In this document: in pieces, positions 1 to 7,940 of the stretch | Layout of the letters: each line of letters opens with the position of its first letter | Numbering within the stretch: the stretch's first letter is position 1 | Origin: Acidobacteriota bacterium | GTDB lineage: Bacteria > Acidobacteriota > Terriglobia > UBA7540 | Assembly (NCBI GenBank): GCA_003224665.1 | Contig: QHZM01000258.1 | Coordinates: forward strand, 1 to 12,119 | Direction of reading: 5' to 3' | Length of the DNA: 12,119 nt | Program-made: the position numbers and the translations under genes | The notes under the pieces: model-generated | The model's input: only the letters and a program-made list of their open reading frames with translations | Database searches by the model: none | Told to the model about the DNA's origin: nothing

Positions 1-2
1 GA

Positions 3-608
3 ATCAGTGAAGACCAGACAACCAATGAGAGTTTCGTACTGCCGGTGGACCCTGAAAAGGTGAGTGCGGTTGAGTTTCCTCCCTACGAGGGTCTCCAGGA
101 TGACCTCAAAAAGGTTCTCCAGGCCTCCAAGGCAGAGGGCTATGAGGACAGGCAGGGCGGAGACCTCTATCAGGCCCTGGACAATTTTCGCAAGGCTGGC
201 CTGCTGAACCTTTACTGGAAAATGCAAAGAACCAGCTTTCAGAACGGCCGCAACGTCTTCTCCTACGTTTCGTCCTTAAGACGCGTTCGGGGCGACAGAT
301 TCTTTGCGATGGTTCAGAAGGATTTGCGTGACGAGGTAAAGAATAGCATCTCATACAGACTTTTTCATGAAGTTCCCGGAGCATTGCACACTCCGCCACC
401 CGATTTTTCCCCTGTCGACAGTTTCAAGACGTGGGACAAGTATGGCAATCTTCAGCTCACGTTTTTCAGCAGAATAGACACGCTCGAGTTCATCGTCGAC
501 GCCGATATCGATGACGCCCAGGGAATTGAGCACATATTTCAAGTGATTGGCCACTCGCTGACTCACCACGAGACGCATCCTTACGACATCCATGAAATTC
601 TGATCTAG
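3..608 (+). CDS. Unrecognised protein, C-terminal 201 residues (5' partial)
   Basis: I do not recognise this protein. The frame is open from the left edge through a stop at 606-608. A GTG at 45 could serve as a start, but the frame upstream of it has no stop and there is no ribosome binding site before it, so I read this as the 3' end of a longer gene. The visible part is soluble and mixed in character, with no membrane segment or signal peptide. A basic helical stretch (about residues 60-95) is rich in Arg and aromatic residues. The C-terminal third alternates aspartate and hydrophobic residues and then becomes His-rich (SLTHHETHPYDIHEILI). No catalytic motif is visible. It lies 115 bp upstream of the GMC oxidoreductase on the same strand and may belong to the same unit. 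Confidence that it is coding is high; its function is unknown. Confidence 0.7.
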   Translation: MSEDQTTNESFVLPVDPEKVSAVEFPPYEGLQDDLKKVLQASKAEGYEDRQGGDLYQALDNFRKAGLLNLYWKMQRTSFQNGRNVFSYVSSLRRVRGDRFFAMVQKDLRDEVKNSISYRLFHEVPGALHTPPPDFSPVDSFKTWDKYGNLQLTFFSRIDTLEFIVDADIDDAQGIEHIFQVIGHSLTHHETHPYDIHEILI

Positions 609-723
609 TACCAACGAATCGATCCGACGTATCGGCTCTTGGTGTGAGTCCGTTGGTGGAGGCAACGAGATGTGAGCAAACTGGATTTTAACCGGGCAAC
701 CAGCGAGAGGTGGTGGTATTGAG

Positions 724-2394
724 ATGACAGAACCTCTAGCAAAAAATTGGGATAGCCGGGCTGACGAGTATGACGTCGTCATCGTTGGCTCAGGGTACGG
801 AGGGGCCATCACGGCCGCCCGGCTCGCCAGTGCAGACATTGTGCCCAAGCCGAGTATCTGCATCCTTGAACGGGGCATGGAGTGGACTCCGGGAACGTTT
901 CCCGACGAGCCTCTTGAGGCACTCGAGCATTTCGTGAATCCCCTTAATCCACTTGGTCTCTACGAGTTTTCGCAGCACAAAGACATTAGCATCATTCAAG
1001 GGTCCGGTCTTGGCGGCACCTCGCTCGTCAACGCTAACGTGGCCATCGTTCCTGAGGAAGCAGTCTTCAACCGTGACCCGTGGCCGGCGGCCATTAAAGT
1101 AAATTCGCTCCTTAACTACTACGAGAAGGCTGCCAGGACGCTGGAGATTTCTGAACATCCGCACGGCCGGGAACTGCTGAAGGTCAAGGCGCTCAAAAAG
1201 CGGGCCGATCAGGTCTCGAATGCCAACTTTGGGCTTCTCAAGCTAGCTGTGAATTTTACGCGCGATGGCGTCGACGAGAATGGGGTCGAGCGCCATCCCT
1301 GCATCGACTGCGGCGATTGCGTCACGGGGTGCAATGTCCGTGCAAAAAACACGCTTTACATGAACTACCTTCCCATCGCCAAGAACCACGGAGCGCAAAT
1401 CTTCACGCAGGTTCGAGTACGCTATATCGAGGCGGTCGCTAGCGGCGGGTACCGGATTCAGTACGAGCGTTATTCCCCACGGCATCCCATCCCCGAAACG
1501 GGCGTGATGCGTGCCCGGCGGATGGTGGTGGTTTCGGCGGGTTCGCTCGGGTCGACAGAGATTATGTTGCGCTCCCGCGACCATGGCCTGAATCTGCCTG
1601 ACGCGGTTGGCACTCGCTTCTCGGGCAATGGGGACTTCTTCGGGATTGCGTACAACGGCGACCAGCAGACGGACATTATGGGCTTCGGCAATCATCTTGA
1701 TGAGCCGGATCGTGCGGCGGTGAAAGCTGGCCCCACGATCGTAGGCGTCATCCGCTACAACCGAAACAGGCCACTAAACCAACTAATGACATTCGAAGAT
1801 CTCTCTGTACCACGAGCAACTGTGGAGGCCGCCCGGCGTGTACTGGCCCTCCTGCCTGGCACTGATACGGACAACCGACCAATCATCGATTGGGCAGATA
1901 ACCTGGAGGAGTTGCGGCGCGTGGCACGAGACCTTCAATTTGACCGTCGAGGGGCCCTCAACCACACCATGGCATACCTGGTGATGGCAGAGGACAACGC
2001 CAAAGGCGTCATGTCCATGAAGGACGACCGCCTGACCATTGACTGGCCCCATGCCGGTGATCTCCCGATGTTTGACCAGATCAACAAGGAAGTACATGAG
2101 CACGCCAAGGCCCTCGGCGCCAAGTTCATCGGTAACCCCGCCTGGAGTTTCCTGAAGTCGCACCACCTGATCACGGCTCACCCCTTGGGTGGCTGCCCGA
2201 TGGGCGAATCTCAGGCAACGGGCCTCGTTGATGACCGCGGTCAAGTGTTTGATGCAAGCGGCGCAAGGCACCGGGGTCTTTATATCGCCGACGGTTCGAT
2301 AATCCCCACGGCGCTTGGCGTCAATCCGTTCCTCACGATCTCCGCACTCTGCGAGCGCATCGCGGAGCACATCGTAGCGGAACTAGGGCAATAG
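724..2394 (+). CDS. GMC-family FAD-dependent oxidoreductase, cholesterol-oxidase-like
   Basis: A 556-residue flavoprotein of the glucose-methanol-choline family, expected to oxidise an alcohol group with FAD as cofactor. Residues 16-27 form the Rossmann fingerprint (YDVVIVGSGYGG), with Glu49 at the end of the second strand in position to hold the ribose. GSGLGGTS at 93-100 is the second flavin-contacting loop. The C-terminal GMC domain has HPLGGCPMG at 486-494 and GVNPFLTISAL around 532-542. By analogy with bacterial cholesterol oxidases, His486 and Asn534 are the likely active-site pair. C193, C196, C199 and C203 form a CxxCxxCxxxC motif just before AKNTLYMNYL. There is no signal peptide or Tat motif, so it is probably cytoplasmic. 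A purine-rich stretch (about 706-714) precedes the ATG. The 541-residue gene follows by 17 bp. Family assignment is firm; the sterol substrate is not established. Confidence 0.93.
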   Translation: MTEPLAKNWDSRADEYDVVIVGSGYGGAITAARLASADIVPKPSICILERGMEWTPGTFPDEPLEALEHFVNPLNPLGLYEFSQHKDISIIQGSGLGGTSLVNANVAIVPEEAVFNRDPWPAAIKVNSLLNYYEKAARTLEISEHPHGRELLKVKALKKRADQVSNANFGLLKLAVNFTRDGVDENGVERHPCIDCGDCVTGCNVRAKNTLYMNYLPIAKNHGAQIFTQVRVRYIEAVASGGYRIQYERYSPRHPIPETGVMRARRMVVVSAGSLGSTEIMLRSRDHGLNLPDAVGTRFSGNGDFFGIAYNGDQQTDIMGFGNHLDEPDRAAVKAGPTIVGVIRYNRNRPLNQLMTFEDLSVPRATVEAARRVLALLPGTDTDNRPIIDWADNLEELRRVARDLQFDRRGALNHTMAYLVMAEDNAKGVMSMKDDRLTIDWPHAGDLPMFDQINKEVHEHAKALGAKFIGNPAWSFLKSHHLITAHPLGGCPMGESQATGLVDDRGQVFDASGARHRGLYIADGSIIPTALGVNPFLTISALCERIAEHIVAELGQ

Positions 2395-2411
2395 GCAAGA
2401 GGAAGAACTCG

Positions 2412-4037
2412 ATGGACGTCAGTCCCCTCCAAGTTATCGGCTACCTCCAGGACCAGCTCAACAGGCTGTATGAGGCCTCGGAAACGGGCCCGATCGACTG
2501 GCTAGTCAATTCGGGCGCACGCCGATACGACATCCGCGACAAGATCGTTTTTAACGATACCGCCTGGAAGGGCTATTTCCCGGTTGGGCAGATTTTGAGC
2601 GCAGTCGCCAATAGAATTCATGCTGGATTCCGAAAGCGGTTCTTTAGAGAGAATGGGATCCTGAAGGGAGTAACCAGCGACAGTGACTTCTTCATCCGGG
2701 CCGACAACACCGTCGAAGAAGTAGTGGTTGCAACCCGCAACGACAAGCTCCGCCCTGGCAGCAACCTACTTCTCAAATATACCGACCTGCGGTATCGAGC
2801 CTTCTACGACCTCTTGAAAGTCATCAACAAGAACCTACTGATCGGAAAGGTCTTTATGGGACTCTCCTTTCCGGATGGCATAGAGCTCTTCACATTTGCG
2901 ATGGTCCGGGAATATAGCTTCGACGAGATGACTGTCGAAGACCACCGCGAGCTCTATGAGCTGGTGGCGGTTGTGCCCGATCTGGCGTTGCTTGGAGGTA
3001 ACTGGACGATGAGCGCGGTGGCGAACAGCACTCATAGGCAGGACGTCGCCCAGCTCGCCTTCGATGTCAAGCCCGATGGTCGGGTGGAAGGACGCTACCT
3101 CTTCGTGCACACACTTTCTGGGCAAATGGAAGTCGAGAAAACCGCAGATCACCTGCAGCTCGTCGACTTCACGCCGCTGCACGATGAAATACGCGCAATC
3201 GACGCAAACTACATGCTGGGAAAATGGATCAGCGACCAGCGAGTTCCCTTTGGCCCGTTTTCCCTCGGGCTCCTCCAGGCCGAGCCGGCAGGCCCAGGAC
3301 AGAGCCGTTACGGCTTTTATTACACATTGCGACGCACCGAGGCGGTGCGGCGCGCGACCGCAGTTTTCTTGGATCGAATCCTGAACCGGAGACTAGGGGT
3401 TGGGCTGACCTTCAATGAGCAAATGGACGGTCGCTACTACGCCGGGGACACGGATAGAAGGCCAGAGCACCTCCAGAGCCTGAAGCTGGAAGACGGAAAA
3501 GCGTGCCAGTTCAACGTGACAATGACGATAGCCGACCTCGACATGTTCGTGGCGAGCCCCGAGCACCGAGCGGAACTCGCAGGGACGATCCAGTTCGCGG
3601 AATTTCGCGGCGACCGAAATGTTCTCCTGCAGCTCGAACCGGGAAGCTTCTTCAACTACTTGGTTCTTAACCCTGCCACCGAAGAACGAGAGATGCGGTA
3701 CCACATCCGATTTATGCACCGAGGTGCGGTGTTCGTTCTAGACGGTCTAAAGTACATGCAAAGAGACCGCAAGAACGACATTCGAGAAATCTTGGACGAC
3801 TACACGACATTGTTCGTTCAAGTCATTGAGGAGGCGTCGGGAGAGTTGCAGGGCGTCGCGCTGATGAAATTCCGCACGTTTGAATCTGTGGCGGCTCTGG
3901 TGAGTATGGCGCAGTTTGGGCTGTCCTTTACGGTGACAGGCACTGACAACCCAGCGGTCAAGGCAGCTGCCCTAACAAAGTTCAATGCGCTGACGACGAG
4001 GTTTGTGTTCCACGAATATAACCCATTGGGATTCTAG
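2412..4037 (+). CDS. Unrecognised 541-residue protein paired with the GMC oxidoreductase
   Basis: I do not recognise a family. The ATG has a good ribosome binding site (GAGGAAG at 2399-2405, 6 bp before the start) and lies 17 bp after the GMC oxidoreductase stop, so the two are probably co-transcribed. The protein has no signal peptide and no clear transmembrane helix. Residues 1-80 are mixed helical with a YFPVGQIL stretch and then basic residues (RKRFF). The middle contains LLGGNWTMSAVANS followed by alternating hydrophobic strands, which faintly resembles a small beta-barrel or lipocalin-like fold. A second stretch with NYMLGKW may be a related strand-rich unit. The C-terminus is helical and then ends FVFHEYNPLGF. 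No catalytic motif stands out. A partner or substrate-handling role for the neighbouring oxidoreductase is inference from adjacency only. Confidence 0.85.
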   Translation: MDVSPLQVIGYLQDQLNRLYEASETGPIDWLVNSGARRYDIRDKIVFNDTAWKGYFPVGQILSAVANRIHAGFRKRFFRENGILKGVTSDSDFFIRADNTVEEVVVATRNDKLRPGSNLLLKYTDLRYRAFYDLLKVINKNLLIGKVFMGLSFPDGIELFTFAMVREYSFDEMTVEDHRELYELVAVVPDLALLGGNWTMSAVANSTHRQDVAQLAFDVKPDGRVEGRYLFVHTLSGQMEVEKTADHLQLVDFTPLHDEIRAIDANYMLGKWISDQRVPFGPFSLGLLQAEPAGPGQSRYGFYYTLRRTEAVRRATAVFLDRILNRRLGVGLTFNEQMDGRYYAGDTDRRPEHLQSLKLEDGKACQFNVTMTIADLDMFVASPEHRAELAGTIQFAEFRGDRNVLLQLEPGSFFNYLVLNPATEEREMRYHIRFMHRGAVFVLDGLKYMQRDRKNDIREILDDYTTLFVQVIEEASGELQGVALMKFRTFESVAALVSMAQFGLSFTVTGTDNPAVKAAALTKFNALTTRFVFHEYNPLGF

Positions 4038-4165
4038 TCCGGGTTATGGTTTACAACGTGTCATTGGGGCGTTCCCGACATCTCGGCGGCCGACGCACAC
4101 GTTTCTTCTCGAGACCGCTCGGCAGGCGATATAGAAGAATAGTTCCATAGCATTGGGGATACGAC

Positions 4166-5905
4166 GTGATGGCCAGGAGAGGCGAGAAACCCATTCAGAA
4201 GAAAATGGTGGGCTGGTACGACCCGGGCCAACTCCTGCACACTGCGGTGCAAGTGGTGGTATCAGGGCTCCTTGGAACCCGGGCAGACTTCCGGGTGCTC
4301 GAAAGCCTGGCTGTGACCCAGGATACTTTCGACTTCGGCTCGGAAAAGGAGATTTGGATCGACTATGTTGCGGACTTGGGCGATGGCTGGGACTCGACCT
4401 ACACCATCGCAAGCCTCCTGGGCGCAGAGTCTCTCGAAGTCTCGCTCCCGAGTGGGATGGGAGGGAAGTTTCAGACCCACCGAGGCAGACTTCTTGTGAT
4501 GGGCGGCGACGAGGTCTATCCAGTCGCTAGCCGGCAGAGATACCTGGAGCGTACCGTAGGTCCGTACGAATACGCGCTCCCTGAAACTAATTCACCACAT
4601 CCGAACTTATTTGCAATTCCTGGAAACCATGATTGGTACGACGGTCTCGTGAGCTTCTCTCGTTTGTTTTGCCAGGAAAGATGGATTGGTGGATGGAAGA
4701 CAAGACAGAAGCGCAGTTACTTCGCGATCCGGCTCCCCCATCGATGGTGGATTTGGGGTGTTGACATCCAGCTTGAATCTGATATCGATCAGCCACAACT
4801 GGAGTATTTTCGTGACGTTGCCGAGAAAATGCAAGAGGGCGACCGTGTCATCCTTGTGACAGCTGAACCACATTGGATCTACGGCAATATCTACGACCCG
4901 AAGTTCCAGAGTAACCTAGGGTTTCTCGAGAAAAACGTGATTAGGGCGGCTAGGGGCACGGTCCAAGTCTCTCTTGCGGGCGACTTGCATCACTACCGTC
5001 GACACGAGGCGGGCGATGGGAGCCAAGTCCAGCTCATTACTTCTGGCGGAGGGGGAGCGTTTCTTCATCCAGCGTACGGTCCGCCGGTAAGTGAGATCCG
5101 GATGGACACTTCACCGGGCGTCGTGTACCGCTTGAAATCCGAATTTCCCAATCAAAACATTTCAAAACAGTTGCTGAGACGAGATCTCCTTTTTCTCCTC
5201 TTAAATCCTAAATTCGGGCTGCTCACCGGCCTGCTTTACGCCCTTTTCGGCTCGCAGGTGGGGCCCTTCCTGCGGGACAGCTTATTAAGAATTCCGTTTT
5301 CGGCAGGAAACCTTTTCAAAGCGGTCGGCCTGAGTCTGAAAGTCGCTCTGGGAACCCTCCCCGGAATCGTGTGGATCGTGCTTGTCATTGGGGGCTTCAT
5401 CTCATTTACAGACACCCATAAGAAACTTTACCGGTTCATTGCAGGTTCGCTTCACGGTGTCTCGAATCTCCTGGCACTTGCATTCATTGGATGGCTCATC
5501 GTGCGCTTAAGTCGGCATGGTAGCTTTGATTTATCCCAAGGTCCGCTCCCCGCCCAATGGGCCATTGTGGCGAGCCTGTTTGTTGGAGGGTACATCACTG
5601 GGTCATGCCTAATGGGCTTATACTTATATATCTCACTCAGGTTCTTTCGGCGCCATTCAAACGAAGCGTTCTCGGCACTACACATACCCGACTACAAGAA
5701 TTTCTTGCGTCTGCATATCGATCAACAAGGTGGCCTGACAATTTATCCGATTGGCGTAGAGAAAGTCCCGCGAAGGTGGGAACAACCCACAAGTTATAGT
5801 CCGGGTGATCCTATGCGTGTTCCCGCAGGTGGGGTCAAAATACCCGCCGGTCTGATCGAACCTGCTATCAGGATACGGCCACGAAATCGTGGGAGTACGG
5901 TTTAA
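4166..5905 (+). CDS. Calcineurin-like metallophosphoesterase with C-terminal membrane domain
   Basis: Predicted two-metal phosphoesterase of 578-579 residues. The start is either GTG 4166 or the adjacent ATG 4169; GGGGA at 4155-4159 is better spaced for the ATG. Metal-binding elements appear in order: DLGDGWDS at 70-77, GGDEVYP at 113-119, GNHDWYDG at 153-160, EPHWIY at 234-239 and AGDLHHY at 271-277. These replace the usual D-x-H, GD, GNHD, H and GHxH set. After residue 340 the protein becomes hydrophobic, with likely transmembrane helices near 388-413, 424-447 and 465-492. A soluble tail follows with NEAFSALHIPDYKNFLRLH and YPIG..VPRRW, which I recall from other long bacterial metallophosphoesterases. 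No N-terminal signal peptide is seen, so the catalytic domain is probably cytoplasmic and membrane-tethered. The substrate cannot be read from sequence. It follows the GMC pair by 128 bp. Confidence 0.9.
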   Translation: MMARRGEKPIQKKMVGWYDPGQLLHTAVQVVVSGLLGTRADFRVLESLAVTQDTFDFGSEKEIWIDYVADLGDGWDSTYTIASLLGAESLEVSLPSGMGGKFQTHRGRLLVMGGDEVYPVASRQRYLERTVGPYEYALPETNSPHPNLFAIPGNHDWYDGLVSFSRLFCQERWIGGWKTRQKRSYFAIRLPHRWWIWGVDIQLESDIDQPQLEYFRDVAEKMQEGDRVILVTAEPHWIYGNIYDPKFQSNLGFLEKNVIRAARGTVQVSLAGDLHHYRRHEAGDGSQVQLITSGGGGAFLHPAYGPPVSEIRMDTSPGVVYRLKSEFPNQNISKQLLRRDLLFLLLNPKFGLLTGLLYALFGSQVGPFLRDSLLRIPFSAGNLFKAVGLSLKVALGTLPGIVWIVLVIGGFISFTDTHKKLYRFIAGSLHGVSNLLALAFIGWLIVRLSRHGSFDLSQGPLPAQWAIVASLFVGGYITGSCLMGLYLYISLRFFRRHSNEAFSALHIPDYKNFLRLHIDQQGGLTIYPIGVEKVPRRWEQPTSYSPGDPMRVPAGGVKIPAGLIEPAIRIRPRNRGSTV

Positions 5906-6021
5906 GAGTAGGATTGTCGGCTAAGGGCACGACGACTGCACGGCTTGCGCGGGCCCTCCTCTATCCACATGCGGCGTTGAACCGCAAGTTCGTTTGAAGG
6001 AAGTCTTTCGATTTGTAGGTT

Positions 6022-6027
6022 GGAAGG
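6022..6027 (+). promoter_or_regulatory. Ribosome binding site deciding the ATG at 6038
   Basis: GGAAGG lies 10 bp before ATG 6038. It argues against an in-frame TTG at 6020, which overlaps this site and has nothing comparable upstream. Confidence 0.6.
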
Positions 6028-6037
6028 TCGCTCACTT

Positions 6038-7027
6038 ATGAAACAGGGTTTTGCCATTTTCCGTGCCTATGGGGGACCTCTCCCGAGGTCCAGGTCAAAC
6101 CATAGCGCATATCTGGTGCACTACATTGTAGTTGCCCTTCTTTTCTCGACCTGTGTGAGGTCACCGGCCGCGGCCAAGGGTATAGCTGCTTTCTCGGCGG
6201 CGACGTCAGTCGCTGCGACCAGCACTGGTGGAGCGTTCGAGGCTGTTGAGCGTAGCTATTACCAAACGCAAGTGGCCGCTTTAACGGTCAATTACGACAC
6301 CAGCGGCTTTGATCCTAAATCCATCCGGCCCTTTCTCTCAGTAGATGATCTCGAAGTGAGATCGAAGGTGCTAAAGGGTCTGCAAATGTATGCGGAAAAA
6401 CTGGCAGACATTATGAGTGACAGACAGCTTACTGAATTCGACTCCCAAACCAAAGCCTTCGGCCAGTCCTTAGTAGACATGAAGAGCAGCACAGCGTTAA
6501 CGGCGATTGCGGCCAGAGTCCCCGATACTGACCTTAAGGTATTTACTGCCGCCGTTGATAGCCTCGGGCGATGGTTTATTGAGTCTAAGCGGCAAAAAGA
6601 GATCCCAAAGATAGTCTCCGGAATGCAAAAGCCAGTCCAAGAAATTTGTACGTTCTTTATTGCCGATATTGGGCAGCCGCCTGGACCGAACGGGAGGACC
6701 GGTCGTGGGTTACGTGACCAGCTGTGGCGTCAGTTTGAGCAGAAGATGATGCTCCAAGACGCGTTCATTCAGAAGAACAAAGACAAACTCGATCCCAGAA
6801 CGAAGGCAGAAGAAATTGCAAAATTGCCAGCGCTCCTCACCGAGAGGGTGCGTATGGACGGGACACTTCGGGCGACACAGTCGGCATTAGCGAAGCTGGC
6901 GGAAACCCACAACCAACTTGCTGCCGCATTTGACAAGTCCAGCCCGACGCTCGACGAACTTATTCGTGAATTGATGTCAGAAGGTCAGCGAGTCAAGGGT
7001 TTCTACGAGAAACTCGAAAACCGATGA
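6038..7027 (+). CDS. Exported, mostly helical protein of unknown function
   Basis: A 329-residue protein that I do not recognise. The ATG at 6038 is chosen because GGAAGG lies 10 bp upstream. The N-terminus looks like an export signal with a long basic n-region (R9, R17, R19), a hydrophobic core at about residues 25-38 and a candidate signal peptidase I site after SPAAA (residues 42-46). Cys39 follows FST, which is not a proper lipobox, so a lipoprotein is unlikely. After a small Ala/Ser/Thr-rich linker, the mature part is predicted largely helical, rich in Lys, Glu, Gln and Leu, with few cysteines and no enzyme motif. It begins the five-gene row ending at the YEATS-like gene, with 30 bp before the next start codon. 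Role unknown; a periplasmic or surface-exposed structural or sensing part is inference. Confidence 0.85.
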   Translation: MKQGFAIFRAYGGPLPRSRSNHSAYLVHYIVVALLFSTCVRSPAAAKGIAAFSAATSVAATSTGGAFEAVERSYYQTQVAALTVNYDTSGFDPKSIRPFLSVDDLEVRSKVLKGLQMYAEKLADIMSDRQLTEFDSQTKAFGQSLVDMKSSTALTAIAARVPDTDLKVFTAAVDSLGRWFIESKRQKEIPKIVSGMQKPVQEICTFFIADIGQPPGPNGRTGRGLRDQLWRQFEQKMMLQDAFIQKNKDKLDPRTKAEEIAKLPALLTERVRMDGTLRATQSALAKLAETHNQLAAAFDKSSPTLDELIRELMSEGQRVKGFYEKLENR

Positions 7028-7042
7028 TCCATTGACATAAAT

Positions 7043-7048
7043 GGGGAG
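7043..7048 (+). promoter_or_regulatory. Ribosome binding site for the frame starting at 7058
   Basis: GGGGAG sits 9 bp before ATG 7058. It is the best initiation signal for the small gene in this interval, although the frame it serves closes at 7159. It therefore supports the view that the original gene started here. Confidence 0.55.
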
Positions 7049-7057
7049 AAATTACTG

Positions 7058-7159
7058 ATGCCAGACGAGTCGGCCACAAAGCCCTCTCAGCAAGAGGTTC
7101 ACGACGCTTTTGGAATTCTCTATGAACAGCTTTCGCAGGCAGGTCGCAACCAGAATTGA
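7058..7159 (+). other. Short 33-codon frame, probable 5' part of a frameshifted small gene
   Basis: This reading frame has the good ribosome binding site (7043-7048) but stops after 33 residues. Its sequence (PSQQEVHDAFGILYEQLSQA) has the same helical, charged character as the protein encoded in the next frame from 7122. If one of the two G bases at 7142-7143 is ignored, the two frames join as LSQAVATRIEDKDR into one continuous 116-residue helical protein. It is either the broken N-terminus of that gene, a sequencing or assembly error, or an upstream leader peptide. Confidence 0.5.
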
Positions 7160-7409
7160 GGATAAAGACCGAATTCGAGGTATTGCTGATGCCGTCTTCG
7201 AAATCCTCACGGAGCTGAACCGTGCGGATATTCAAACGAGAACGGGCGAATTTGCAGCACTAACACGGGCGGTTGACGACGCGAAAAAAAGATTGGTCAA
7301 GCTGAAGGAGGACATTGACCAGATCATGCATCGCGTGAAAGTGGCGACCGATTTAACGAATGCCGTTGACAAAGCGCTCGCGCAATCTGCCAAGTTTTTT
7401 GCTGCCTGA
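7122..7409 (+). CDS. Small charged helical protein, N-terminus possibly lost by a frameshift
   Basis: A 95-residue open frame from ATG 7122; a TTG at 7110 would give 99 residues. Neither start has a convincing ribosome binding site. I do not recognise the family. The product is almost entirely predicted helix with heptad-like spacing, for example around DDAKKRLVKLKEDIDQIMHR, so a coiled coil or helical bundle is likely. There is no signal peptide or membrane helix in this form. Its natural N-terminus may be encoded in the other frame from 7058, since dropping one base near 7142 fuses the two. It lies between the exported helical protein and the three-TM protein, 32 bp before the latter. It may be a cytoplasmic partner of the membrane proteins. 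Confidence 0.65.
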   Translation: MNSFRRQVATRIEDKDRIRGIADAVFEILTELNRADIQTRTGEFAALTRAVDDAKKRLVKLKEDIDQIMHRVKVATDLTNAVDKALAQSAKFFAA

Positions 7410-7428
7410 CCTGAGATTAGCGCGTAAA

Positions 7429-7433
7429 AGGAG
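7429..7433 (+). promoter_or_regulatory. Strong ribosome binding site for the three-TM protein
   Basis: AGGAG within an A-rich stretch, 8 bp before ATG 7442. It is the clearest initiation signal in the five-gene row. Confidence 0.65.
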
Positions 7434-7441
7434 AACAAATC

Positions 7442-7849
7442 ATGAGCAACGATGTGGGACTAACTAATTTGGAGAAGCTCTCCATCATTGCCACCCTTGC
7501 AATGGCCGTTCTGCTAGGAATCCTGGCCTGGGCCAGTGCTCATAACAACTGGCTGCTCTGGTTAGCAGTTTCCGTAGGCGCGCTTGGAGGGCTGGCGCAT
7601 GAAATCGCCCAAAGCGGTGGCAAGATCATGTTCTTCCAGAGGCATCAAGACGGCATGTATTTGGGATCACTGGCTGGCATGGTGCTGGGCGCCGTGGCCG
7701 GGATCCTTGTGATCCGAGGTCATCTGGTCTCTACTGCCAACGGCACTGCCCTCTCGGTTAGCATGGTCCAGCTCGACTACGAAATCTTTACAGCCGGTTT
7801 GGCGCTTAAGGGAGTTACAGAGGCAGCTGGGGGAAGAGCGGTGCCCTGA
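7442..7849 (+). CDS. Small three-helix membrane protein, candidate YEATS-associated three-TM family
   Basis: A 135-residue inner-membrane protein with a strong ribosome binding site (AGGAG at 7429-7433). Likely transmembrane helices lie near residues 13-32, 36-53 and 71-94. Between helices 2 and 3 there is a short loop containing AHEIAQSGGK and a basic RHQDG segment. The C-terminal part contains a less hydrophobic helix (AGLALKGVTEAAGG). The length, the three helices and the position two genes upstream of a tandem YEATS-like gene fit the computationally described 'YEATS-like-associating three TM' family. I match it by architecture and context, not by a checked alignment. A DUF4257-like or holin-like small membrane protein is the main alternative. 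Its likely job is a membrane anchor or effector in this gene set. Confidence 0.8.
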   Translation: MSNDVGLTNLEKLSIIATLAMAVLLGILAWASAHNNWLLWLAVSVGALGGLAHEIAQSGGKIMFFQRHQDGMYLGSLAGMVLGAVAGILVIRGHLVSTANGTALSVSMVQLDYEIFTAGLALKGVTEAAGGRAVP

Positions 7850-7940
7850 AATAGGAATACCGTCATTCCCATAATGAGGACTACGTCTCGTCGTTGGCAT
7901 TAGGGCCAAGCGGTTCAAGCCAGCTCAGTATTGCAGGAAT

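Noticed and set aside
4153..4530. + strand 125-codon frame overlapping the metallophosphoesterase start
   Set aside because: It is a Gly/Arg/Pro-rich shadow frame, while the overlapping frame carries clear metallophosphoesterase motifs.
6143..6154. Lipobox in the exported helical protein (Cys39)
   Set aside because: The residues before the cysteine are F-S-T, which do not fit the lipobox, and a better signal peptidase I site (AAA) follows.
7854..7909. Two small dyads (GGAAT/ATTCC at 7854-7869 and TTGGC/GCCAA at 7894-7909) as operators or terminators
   Set aside because: Stems of 5 bp are expected by chance at this rate, and neither has a T-run or a recognisable operator pattern.
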